5,401 bases of DNA from assembly GCA_007133745.1 (NCBI GenBank), contig SLMC01000326.1, positions 1 through 5,401 on the forward strand, read 5' to 3'. A program made the position numbers and the translations under genes. Shown piece after piece: positions 1-5,102 of this stretch (positions are counted from its first letter, which is position 1; each line of letters starts with the position of its first letter). The notes beneath the pieces are model-generated. The model saw only the letters and a list, made by a program, of their open reading frames with translations. It had not been told where the DNA came from and did not search any database. This DNA comes from Kiritimatiellia bacterium. GTDB taxonomy: Bacteria; Verrucomicrobiota; Kiritimatiellia; UBA8416; SLMC01.

Positions 1-41
1 AAAGTCATTCCGGGCGTGTGTTTGCCTCTCGGCATTTTTGA
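1..41 (+). CDS. 3' end of an upstream GIY-YIG nuclease gene (partial)
   Basis: The window opens inside a codon. Reading from base 3 gives SHSGRVFASRHF followed by TGA at 39-41. These are exactly the last twelve residues and stop of the complete GIY-YIG gene that follows, and the DNA is identical over the shared stretch. It is therefore most likely the C-terminus of a second GIY-YIG single-domain protein lying mostly left of the window. Only the tail is visible, so it could also be a truncated copy lacking the catalytic part. No function is claimed beyond family membership by identity with its neighbour. Confidence 0.7.
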   Translation, partial: SHSGRVFASRHF

Positions 42-42
42 G

Positions 43-89
43 CGCAGCGTAGGGCGAAGCCTGCCTCGGCATAGTTGCCCGAGTCTGCG
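43..89 (+). other. Potential three-way-junction fold in repeat copy 1
   Basis: By eye the 3' flank folds as a closed three-way junction. The outer stem is CGCAG (43-47) with CTGCG (85-89). The first arm is 52-55 with 59-62 around a GAA loop. The second arm is CTCGG (65-69) with CCGAG (79-83) around a nine-base loop. It lacks a trailing T-run, so it is not a classical intrinsic terminator. It could be a transcript 3'-end stabiliser, a recombination or nuclease recognition element, or chance. No free energy was calculated. Confidence 0.4.
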
Positions 90-91
90 AG

Positions 92-136
92 GGCGACGAC
101 GCCGGGCTATTGAATCGCGCTCCGAACTACGCCCGG
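92..136 (+). other. Inverted repeats between the two GIY-YIG genes
   Basis: Downstream of repeat copy 1 there is a compact hairpin, GGCG (92-95) with CGCC (100-103) around an ACGA loop. A wider 6-bp pairing joins CCGGGC (102-107) to GCCCGG (131-136), ending seven bases before the ATG at 144. No purine-rich ribosome binding site is visible before that ATG. The second stem covers the position where one would be expected, so it may limit initiation, or the gene may be read by coupling or leaderless initiation. Both ideas are inference. Confidence 0.3.
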
Positions 137-143
137 GCAAGCC

Positions 144-392
144 ATGCGAGACTACACCTACGTTTACATTCTGCAAAGCTGCCAAGACGCCCGCCGCCAT
201 TATACGGGCATCAGCAACGATCTTGCGGATCGGCTGCGGCGCCACAATGCAGGCGAATGCCCCCACACGGCCAAGTATCGTCCATGGGCCATACGCTCAG
301 CCATCGCATTCCGCGAGCGGGAACGGGCGGCAGAATTCGAACGCTATCTCAAAAGTCATTCCGGGCGTGTGTTTGCCTCTCGGCATTTTTGA
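144..392 (+). CDS. Small single-domain GIY-YIG endonuclease family protein
   Basis: An 82-residue protein made of little more than one GIY-YIG nuclease domain, similar to the YhbQ/UPF0213 group and to the nuclease domain of UvrC. The motif halves are YVYIL (residues 6-10) and YTGIS (20-24). They are followed by the expected helix with Arg30 and the H34-N35 pair, and a C-terminal helix carrying Glu64 (AAEFERYLK), the likely metal-binding residue. The basic, aromatic tail SGRVFASRHF is typical of the subgroup. Family members are DNA nucleases or are presumed to be; the cellular role of these short stand-alone forms is unsettled. The ATG at 144 gives the usual family N-terminus but has no clear Shine-Dalgarno sequence. 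The gene is flanked by two copies of a repeat that includes its own 3' end, and it converges on the SNF2 gene. Confidence 0.88.
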   Translation: MRDYTYVYILQSCQDARRHYTGISNDLADRLRRHNAGECPHTAKYRPWAIRSAIAFRERERAAEFERYLKSHSGRVFASRHF

Positions 393-442
393 GCGCAGCG
401 TAGGGCGAAGCCTGCCTCGGCATAGTTGCCCGAGTCTGCGAG
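352..442 (+). repeat. Direct repeat, copy 2 (91 bp)
   Basis: Identical to bases 1-91. It contains the final 12 codons of the complete GIY-YIG gene (stop at 390-392) and 50 bp beyond. The identity ends at 442, only 28 bp before the end of the SNF2 gene, so this copy marks the right border of the GIY-YIG repeat unit and the junction to unrelated sequence. Confidence 0.95.
394..440 (+). other. Potential three-way-junction fold in repeat copy 2
   Basis: This is the same fold as in copy 1, shifted by 351: outer stem 394-398 with 436-440, arm one 403-406 with 410-413, arm two 416-420 with 430-434. Here it lies between two convergent genes, where a bidirectional transcription block would be useful, but neither side is followed by a convincing T-run. 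The adjacent 444-454 is an 11-base near-palindrome (GAATC-G-GATTC) of unknown meaning. Confidence 0.4.
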
Positions 443-469
443 TGAATCGGATTCGTTGAATCATGGTTG

Positions 470-2971
470 CTATTTCTTCCCGCCGCCGGCAAGGCCCTGC
501 AGCAGGCCAACCAGAGATTGCAGGGTGGCGTCGTCGGGCAAAGGCAGCTTGAGGCACGGCTTGCCGGTCAGCTCGTCCTTCGCAATCAGCGGCGATGCCG
601 ACGTTGCGCCCGGCGCCGCCGCAGATGACGGCGGCTTTCGCAAAGCCTGGCCCACCTGAGCCAGCCATTGCGCGCCCGCCGTCAGCAAATCGCCCACCGC
701 TTCACGCGACAAAGGCGGGATCGCCGCCGGAGCCGCCTCCATCTTCGCGACAGCCGGTTCCATCGGTTCTGCCGGTTTGGCGCGCGCTTCGGTAGCCGAC
801 CGGGTTTCTTCCGGCGCCGCCGTTTCCTCGTCGAGCCCGATTCCGCCCGCCACGGTTTCGGTCGTGAGCGTGCCGGTGGCCGTTTCGACGCTTTCCATGA
901 AACGTTTCAGACGCGTGCCGCCCAGGAACACTTCCTTGGCGCCGCCGTCCAGCACGCCGGCAAACATGGATTTCTTGAAGGCCAGCAGGCTGAGCATGCC
1001 TTCCTCGATGGTGCCGCGCGAAATGAAATGCGCGACCTGTACCGCGCGATGCTGGCCCAGCCGATGCACGCGTCCGATCCGCTGCTCGAGCACGGCCGGA
1101 TTCCAGGGCAGGTCCATGTTGATCACCGCCGAAGCGTTCTGCAAATTCAGGCCCACGCCGCCCGCGTCCGTGGCCAGAAACAAGCGGCAATCCGGGTCCT
1201 CGCGGAACTGCTTCACCAAGGTCTTGCGTTGCGGACCGGGCACCCCGCCATGGAACAGGACCGAATTCCAGCCCTGCCGTTTGAACCGTTGCTCCATCAG
1301 CTTGTGCATGCGCAGCCATTGACTGAACACCACGACCTTGGCGTCCGGCTCCTCCAGTATATCGCCGAGCAGAGTGGCGACTTCGTCCACTTTGGGCGCC
1401 TGCTCGGTTTCGCCGTCCAGCAAATAGGCGCTGTCGCACGACATGCGCATGTTCTGCAAGGCGCAGGTCAGGCGACGCTGGTCCATCTCGGAAAGAAAAC
1501 CGTAGCGCCGCCATTTCGAGACGATGCGCGCAACGGTTTCGCGGTTTTCCTCGTGATGCCGGACCTGCTCCTCGGTCATGGGCACGAAAAATTTCTTTTC
1601 CAGTCGATCCGGCAATTCCTTGAGCACCTTGTCCTTGGTCCGGCGCAACAGAATGTCGGATACGGTTCGCGACACGGCATCCAGCTCGCGATAGCCGATC
1701 ACGCGTCCGTGATCGTCCGTATGCTGATGCCGATCCAGAAAGCGGAACATGGGACCGAGCCGGAACCGGTCCACGAACTCGACGATCGAATGCAGCTCTT
1801 CGAGCCGATTCTCGAGCGGTGTGCCGGTCAGCACGATGGCGAATTCGCTGTCGAGCTGTTTGACGGCTTTTGCCGCGCGCGTTTTCCAGTTCTTGATGCG
1901 CTGGGCCTCGTCGAGCACGATCAGATCGAAGCGCGCGGCGGCGACATCCTCGAGGTCGCGATGCAGCACGTCGTAGTTGACGATCCGGAAAAAGGCGTCG
2001 GCGCGATACAGCAGCCGGCGCCGGGCCAGGCCGCCCTCGACCACGACGGCGGGTCGGCCGGTGAACCGTTCGATTTCCAGTTGCCACTGATGCTTGAGCG
2101 AGGTGGGGCAGACGATCAGCGCGCTGCGCAGACCCGCATGTCGCGCCAGAATCTCGGACGCCGCGATGGCCTGCACCGTTTTGCCCAGGCCCATGTCGTC
2201 GGCGATCAGGCAGCGTCCGGTCTTGGCGGCGAACAGTGCGCCGTCCTTCTGGTAGGGATACAAATTGGTTTTCAGCAGCGTTTTCCATGCGCGCTTGCCG
2301 GCCGGCCCGGAGAAGGCCTGGTCAATGCGGCGGGTCCGTTCGGCCCGTTCCTCGAGTCGGGCCGCGAACTGCAGGGCGTCGTCGCCGCAGCGGATATCGT
2401 GCTCGCCGCTCGCTTCGGGCAGATGCCGCAGAAAGGCCGAGAATTTTCCCAGCGCGTTCTCGCGCAAGACGCCGTCGGCCTCGAAACAGGTCGCCGCGAG
2501 CTTGAGCACGGCGGGCGGACAGTCCGGCGCCGGCCGAAACACGATCTGGCGTTGCGCGCCGTAGCGCAGACAGATTTCGCTGTAGGGCGGGCGGTATCCC
2601 GCGGCCAGCGCTTTCTTGCCGCCGCGTTTGCGGCGCAACGAGCGCAGCAGCGCTTCGATATGCTTGCAGGTGCCCAGCGTATTGACCTCGAAATCGGGGC
2701 AGGAACAGGTATTCGCGCCCGGCTCCTCGCCGCGTATCACGACCGTGTACGAGCGTTGGGTTTCCGGATTCGTAACGTTGAACTCCGAAAAGAACGGATG
2801 CGCGCCCAGCGAGCGGACCTTGAACTTTTTCTCGGCGGCGATCTGACGCCGCAAGGCGATCTGCCATTCCTCCAGCGACATGTTTTCCGGCTTGCGTGTC
2901 CGCGAAATACGCGGCGGTCGTTTGGATTTCGCGCGCGGCCTCTTGCGCGCGGTCGAAGCGGCTGTCGGCAT
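470..2971 (-). CDS. SWIM zinc finger plus SNF2-family DEAD/DEAH-like helicase/ATPase
   Basis: An 833-residue SNF2-family DNA translocase of the bacterial RapA/HepA-like superfamily 2 type, using ATP to move on or remodel protein-DNA complexes. The order is: a basic N-terminus (about 1-30); a SWIM zinc finger C89-x-C91-(x10)-C102-x-H104, probably for DNA or protein contact; then the two RecA-like lobes. Helicase motifs visible are DDMGLGKT (258-265, Walker A), LIVCPTSLKHQW (285-296), the Walker B box DEAQ (354-357), LTGTPLENR (381-389), VVVFSQW (546-552), TDAGGVGLNL (601-610) and QRIGRVHRLGQ (630-640). About 110 residues of Ala/Pro/Glu-rich linker and a short hydrophobic end follow. All key residues are present, so it should be active. 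I chose the ATG at 2971, not the one 21 codons earlier, because AAAGGAG precedes it at ideal spacing and a likely promoter -10 overlaps the earlier ATG. The stop is TAG. The physiological substrate is unknown; transcription recycling or a defence role are both possible. Confidence 0.93.
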   Translation of the reverse strand: MPTAASTARKRPRAKSKRPPRISRTRKPENMSLEEWQIALRRQIAAEKKFKVRSLGAHPFFSEFNVTNPETQRSYTVVIRGEEPGANTCSCPDFEVNTLGTCKHIEALLRSLRRKRGGKKALAAGYRPPYSEICLRYGAQRQIVFRPAPDCPPAVLKLAATCFEADGVLRENALGKFSAFLRHLPEASGEHDIRCGDDALQFAARLEERAERTRRIDQAFSGPAGKRAWKTLLKTNLYPYQKDGALFAAKTGRCLIADDMGLGKTVQAIAASEILARHAGLRSALIVCPTSLKHQWQLEIERFTGRPAVVVEGGLARRRLLYRADAFFRIVNYDVLHRDLEDVAAARFDLIVLDEAQRIKNWKTRAAKAVKQLDSEFAIVLTGTPLENRLEELHSIVEFVDRFRLGPMFRFLDRHQHTDDHGRVIGYRELDAVSRTVSDILLRRTKDKVLKELPDRLEKKFFVPMTEEQVRHHEENRETVARIVSKWRRYGFLSEMDQRRLTCALQNMRMSCDSAYLLDGETEQAPKVDEVATLLGDILEEPDAKVVVFSQWLRMHKLMEQRFKRQGWNSVLFHGGVPGPQRKTLVKQFREDPDCRLFLATDAGGVGLNLQNASAVINMDLPWNPAVLEQRIGRVHRLGQHRAVQVAHFISRGTIEEGMLSLLAFKKSMFAGVLDGGAKEVFLGGTRLKRFMESVETATGTLTTETVAGGIGLDEETAAPEETRSATEARAKPAEPMEPAVAKMEAAPAAIPPLSREAVGDLLTAGAQWLAQVGQALRKPPSSAAAPGATSASPLIAKDELTGKPCLKLPLPDDATLQSLVGLLQGLAGGGKK

Positions 2972-2978
2972 GGGTGTT

Positions 2979-2985
2979 CTCCTTT
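2979..2985 (-). promoter_or_regulatory. Ribosome binding site deciding the SNF2 start
   Basis: On the minus strand this reads AAAGGAG, seven bases before the ATG at 2971. It is a near-consensus Shine-Dalgarno sequence. No comparable site precedes the ATG at 3034, so it supports the shorter 833-residue product. Confidence 0.8.
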
Positions 2986-3025
2986 CGATTCTCATGGTCG
3001 GAAACTCCGCCCTCTCGATCACAAT

Positions 3026-3031
3026 TTTATA
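3026..3031 (-). promoter_or_regulatory. Candidate -10 box for the SNF2 gene
   Basis: The minus strand reads TATAAA in an AT-rich patch about 55 bases upstream of the SNF2 ATG, inside the 146-bp gap after the 401-residue gene. The -35 position at 17 bp spacing (ATGGCG) is poor, so this is a weak call resting mainly on the -10 match and its placement. If real, it gives the SNF2 gene a separate transcript with a leader of about 45 bases. Confidence 0.3.
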
Positions 3032-3117
3032 CATGATTGCTTACGATCCGCCATGGACGACTTCATGTTATTTCACGTACTTCCGAAAACAATTGCAAAG
3101 CGACATTGTAAAACGGG

Positions 3118-4323
3118 TTAAATGCGCAACAATGGCACGTGTGATTTCAATGCGCTTGGGACCTCGACAAATTGAGGTTTGCCTTTGTTGACGCCCCGTA
3201 CAAGAAAGTATCGTGTTGGCAACCTTGCCAAGCAGAAAGCGTCAAACGAAAGGGGATCTGCGGTATTCATTGAGTACGCAGCGTTTAACACAACCTCTCC
3301 CAGCTTCCTTTCATTGGCCGGGAAAAGATGCGGAAGGGACACTTCAACAATCCAAAGAGTCTCCGGCAGCACCTTTTCCAGAAGATCGATAAGTTTCGGG
3401 TTTTCCGTCGAGTTGTCCCAATCTGTGGCGTTTCTAAGATGCTCGATATAATGACGTTTCTTGGCGAAAACGGCCCTGAGAATAACTTTTTGCACTTCCG
3501 GTCTGGAGAAAAAAGCCAAACGCCGCAACCAGGGATTCTTTGCTGTAGCGATGTTCGGATGCAGTGAATATACAAAACGAATGGAGACGGCCTCTGCCGC
3601 CACACCGCTGAATTGCGCGCCGGAAGGAAGCAGTTCCGAAACGTAGTCGACCTGCAGTTGGTTCAGCACTGATCGGATTTGAATGCTGCTCAAGCCTTTG
3701 GCCGGCGTCCAGCCCGCTTTCGCGGTCGAAGCTGACAATTCGTTGATCCGGCGATACGAGATGTCGCCATCCGTCAAACATTCCGAGAGTAAGCTTCTCA
3801 GCGCAACCTGAGCGCAAGCTTTGTTTAATCCGTTTTGTTGACAATAAAGCCGTCCGGGAATCCGGAATTCGCGTTCCCCCACGCGGATCCGATGAGGTTG
3901 CAAGCACGGGATACAATTGTGCTCGTGTTCATATTTCCGGAAAACGGCTTCAAAAAGATGCCATCCGGCCTCTGTTTTCGGCGAGGCCTTGTCTTGCTTG
4001 ACTATTGCATATCCAAGCAAGGCGTCGTTTTCGACGGCATCAAGATTATTGAAAGCGTCCCGCCAAAAGCTCAGTCGCAGCAGAGATCCCGCAACGTAGC
4101 CGGGGAAAAGGGAGGACAGTTCGTCGTTTTCATCCTTGATCAGACCTGCGGGAGCGATCTGTTCAATTGCCAGTGTCTTGAACCTGAAAGACCTTGCCAG
4201 CGAAAAACAACGATGTAACGAAGACAATTCTTCAAAGCTCTCGACATAGTCGAAGCTTGAAAAACCGCTGGCGCCTGGAACAAATTTGATGTTCGTGGGC
4301 GCGATGCATCGGTGGGCGTCCAT
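3118..4323 (-). CDS. Uncharacterised protein with possible papain-like (C39/transglutaminase-type) active-site segment
   Basis: A 401-residue cytoplasmic protein with no signal peptide or membrane segment; I cannot name it. Residues 159-180 contain LYCQQNG then NKACAQVALRSLL. A Gln (Q163) followed about seven residues later by a Cys (C170) that starts a hydrophobic helix is the arrangement of the oxyanion Gln and nucleophile Cys in papain-like folds. The following DISYRRINEL and KGLSSIQIRSVLNQL helices also fit C39-like proteins. The preceding LGYAIVKQD strand is like one I recall in uncharacterised members of this type. A catalytic His segment is not obvious; H255, H291 and H295 are the candidates, none in a convincing strand. 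The C-terminal part has LWIVEVSLPHLFPANERKLG and RLPTRYFL blocks that look conserved. It starts 18 bases after the 59-residue gene with no strong ribosome binding site, so translational coupling is likely. GC is clearly lower than in the SNF2 gene. Confidence 0.8.
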   Translation of the reverse strand: MDAHRCIAPTNIKFVPGASGFSSFDYVESFEELSSLHRCFSLARSFRFKTLAIEQIAPAGLIKDENDELSSLFPGYVAGSLLRLSFWRDAFNNLDAVENDALLGYAIVKQDKASPKTEAGWHLFEAVFRKYEHEHNCIPCLQPHRIRVGEREFRIPGRLYCQQNGLNKACAQVALRSLLSECLTDGDISYRRINELSASTAKAGWTPAKGLSSIQIRSVLNQLQVDYVSELLPSGAQFSGVAAEAVSIRFVYSLHPNIATAKNPWLRRLAFFSRPEVQKVILRAVFAKKRHYIEHLRNATDWDNSTENPKLIDLLEKVLPETLWIVEVSLPHLFPANERKLGEVVLNAAYSMNTADPLSFDAFCLARLPTRYFLVRGVNKGKPQFVEVPSALKSHVPLLRI

Positions 4324-4341
4324 CCGGTTTCGCGCTTTCTA

Positions 4342-4521
4342 TCAGCAAAATGTCAAGTCGCCTTTCGCGGCTCGCTTGTGGGCTTTTTCGATTTTGCCAA
4401 CAAAACTGCGCACGGGACGAGTATACTTCATATCAATTTTGACTTTTTTGACTCGATTGCCAAACAATTTCGCCATTTCTCGCGCAACATCAGGACTGCT
4501 GAACTCCGTCGCTGTTGGCAT
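4342..4521 (-). CDS. Small basic protein of unknown function (59 aa), partner of the 401-aa gene
   Basis: A 59-residue protein beginning MPTATEFSSPDVAREM and ending in GDLTFC. It is rich in Lys and Arg (GNRVKKVKIDMKY, KIEKAHKRAAKG) with no membrane segment, signal peptide or cysteine cluster. The reading frame stays open further upstream, but this ATG is chosen because AGAGGAG lies nine bases before it and the upstream extension has no coding character. The gene ends only 18 bp before the 401-residue gene on the same strand, so the two almost certainly form one operon. A small first gene coupled to a larger putative enzyme fits an antitoxin, adaptor or nucleic-acid-binding partner, but nothing in the sequence decides this. 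I vaguely recall similar small proteins with a VxxFxxKIExAHK pattern beside such genes; this is memory, not a search. Confidence 0.75.
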   Translation of the reverse strand: MPTATEFSSPDVAREMAKLFGNRVKKVKIDMKYTRPVRSFVGKIEKAHKRAAKGDLTFC

Positions 4522-4530
4522 GATCTTATT

Positions 4531-4537
4531 CTCCTCT
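4531..4537 (-). promoter_or_regulatory. Ribosome binding site deciding the 59-aa gene start
   Basis: The minus strand reads AGAGGAG nine bases before the ATG at 4521. It is the strongest Shine-Dalgarno sequence in this part of the window and the main reason to call the short gene rather than a longer 183-codon open frame. Confidence 0.75.
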
Positions 4538-4701
4538 GAAATCGACCGTTCTGCGATGACATGCTTCCATAGACTTAAGGGGGTTCTATATGCGCCATTT
4601 GCCTGTTCATTTCTCAATTTGCTCACGATCCCTTTTCCGTTTCCAAGCCGGTCGCGGCATGAGGGGAGCATTGTTTGCTCGCTAGAGGGAAAACGACGTA
4701 T

Positions 4702-4730
4702 AAAATGACAAAATCCATTGCATATGTCAA
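4702..4730 (-). promoter_or_regulatory. Candidate promoter/operator for the two-gene unit
   Basis: On the minus strand a perfect TTGACA -35 hexamer (4725-4730) is present. At 17-bp spacing the -10 position reads CATTTT, which is poor; TATAC-like sequence lies a few bases further on, giving too long a spacer. TGACA and TGTCA arms (4706-4710 and 4725-4729, 14 bp apart) form an inverted repeat overlapping the -35, as an operator might. The transcript leader would be about 180 bases. The evidence is suggestive only. Confidence 0.22.
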
Positions 4731-4766
4731 TACCCTGCAGCCAGAGTTGTTTTTTCAGCCATGATT

Positions 4767-4785
4767 GTACAGCGCAAGCGCTTAC
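4767..4785. repeat. Short imperfect palindrome
   Basis: GTA-C-AGCGC (4767-4775), AA, then GCGCTTAC (4778-4785) form an inverted repeat with one bulged base. It is GC-rich inside an otherwise AT-leaning gap and lies upstream of the candidate promoter of the two-gene unit. It could be a protein binding site, or a hairpin ending transcription from the Res remnant, though no T-run follows. Low information. Confidence 0.3.
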
Positions 4786-4861
4786 GCGGATTGTTTCATA
4801 CATATCGCAAAATGGCGCCATAATTGATGCCCGACAGAAATTGCAACCGCGATATTCACCC

Positions 4862-5068
4862 TTACATCTTCGCCTCGATTTGCTGACGGACATCCCGGCC
4901 GCGATCGTCCTTCTTGACAGCCCAGAGGAACAGGGCGCGGCCGCCGCCGCGCGCTTCCCAGAAGCCGCCGATATCCCGCTTTTCCTGTTCGTTCCGCTTG
5001 TCCTCCAAGTGTTCGCCCTTGCACTCGATCACGAGAATGCGGCCGTCGGCGAATGAAAAAGGGGGGCG
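4862..5068 (-). pseudogene. C-terminal remnant of type III restriction enzyme Res subunit
   Basis: The minus strand between a TAG (5069-5071) and the TAA at 4862-4864 encodes 68 residues. From residue 6 these match the C-terminal end of type III restriction Res subunits: FADGRILVIECKGEHLEDKR, then GFWEARGGGRALFLWAVKKD, ending VRQQIEAKM. The E-x-K of VIECKG is the distal part of the PD-(D/E)xK endonuclease site. A complete Res has roughly 900-1000 residues with an N-terminal helicase; none of that is present. There is no start codon or ribosome binding site at the head of the fragment, so it is a decay product. The break coincides with a homopolymer junction of C6 followed by T5 on the coding strand (5056-5066). 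Immediately upstream is an ORF6N gene, a frequent neighbour of type III mod/res genes. Confidence 0.85.
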
Positions 5069-5102
5069 CTAATCCTTGTTTTGTGCCAACACCACATCTA
5101 AA

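Larger units (their letters stand above)
1..91 (+). repeat. Direct repeat, copy 1 (91 bp visible)
   Basis: Bases 1-91 are identical to 352-442 (offset 351 bp). The copy holds the last 12 codons of a GIY-YIG gene, its TGA, and 50 bp of 3' flank. It may extend further left, beyond the window edge. On the right the identity stops at base 91. After a 19-bp stretch absent from copy 2 (92-110), the short string TGAATCG recurs at 111-117, matching 443-449. This suggests the two copies share slightly more ancestry than the perfect block. Identity of non-coding sequence as well as coding sequence points to recent duplication, or to gene conversion within an array. Confidence 0.95.
4522..4861. other. 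340-bp intergenic region without a recognisable gene
   Basis: Between the Res remnant and the 59-residue gene I see no coding region on either strand. The open frames here have no family resemblance and no ribosome binding site. The stretch is AT-richer than the flanks. It contains two inverted repeats (4706-4729 and 4767-4785), one of which includes a perfect TTGACA on the minus strand. It is the natural place for the promoter and control sites of the two-gene unit. It may also contain the left endpoint of an insertion or deletion that separated the Res remnant from its original neighbours. Confidence 0.6.

Noticed and set aside
42..142. Integron attC-like site and gene-cassette array
   Set aside because: A small gene followed by a foldable repeat recalls a cassette, but I find no RYYYAAC/GTTRRRY core pair at suitable positions and no integrase in the window.
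1..442. CRISPR array
   Set aside because: Only two copies 351 bp apart, each containing coding sequence; the unit is far too long and no cas genes are visible.
16..459. A plus-strand open frame spanning both repeat copies with a repeated peptide (MCLPLGIFERSVGRSL...)
   Set aside because: The peptide recurs only because the repeat period (351) is divisible by three. The frame overlaps the convincing GIY-YIG gene and has no family resemblance.
3085..3109. Intrinsic terminator after the 401-residue gene (ACAAT/ATTGT stem on the minus strand)
   Set aside because: The stem is only five AT-rich pairs with an eleven-base loop and three or four T residues after it; too weak to call.
668..3121. A very long plus-strand open frame (over 800 codons) opposite the SNF2 gene
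   Set aside because: It is the antisense shadow of a GC-rich gene with strong codon bias. The translation has no recognisable domain, and the opposite strand carries every SNF2 motif.
4671..4704. Plus-strand promoter (TTGCTC, 18 bp, TATAAA)
   Set aside because: There is no plus-strand gene downstream that it could serve; likely chance in AT-rich intergenic DNA.
4522..4893. N-terminal extension of the 59-residue gene to about 183 codons
   Set aside because: The extension overlaps the Res remnant, lacks a ribosome binding site and coding character, and a strong AGAGGAG site lies right before the internal ATG.
4782..5024. An 80-codon minus-strand open frame overlapping the Res remnant
   Set aside because: It is out of frame with the clear Res C-terminal sequence and its translation is Arg/Gly-rich without any known domain.
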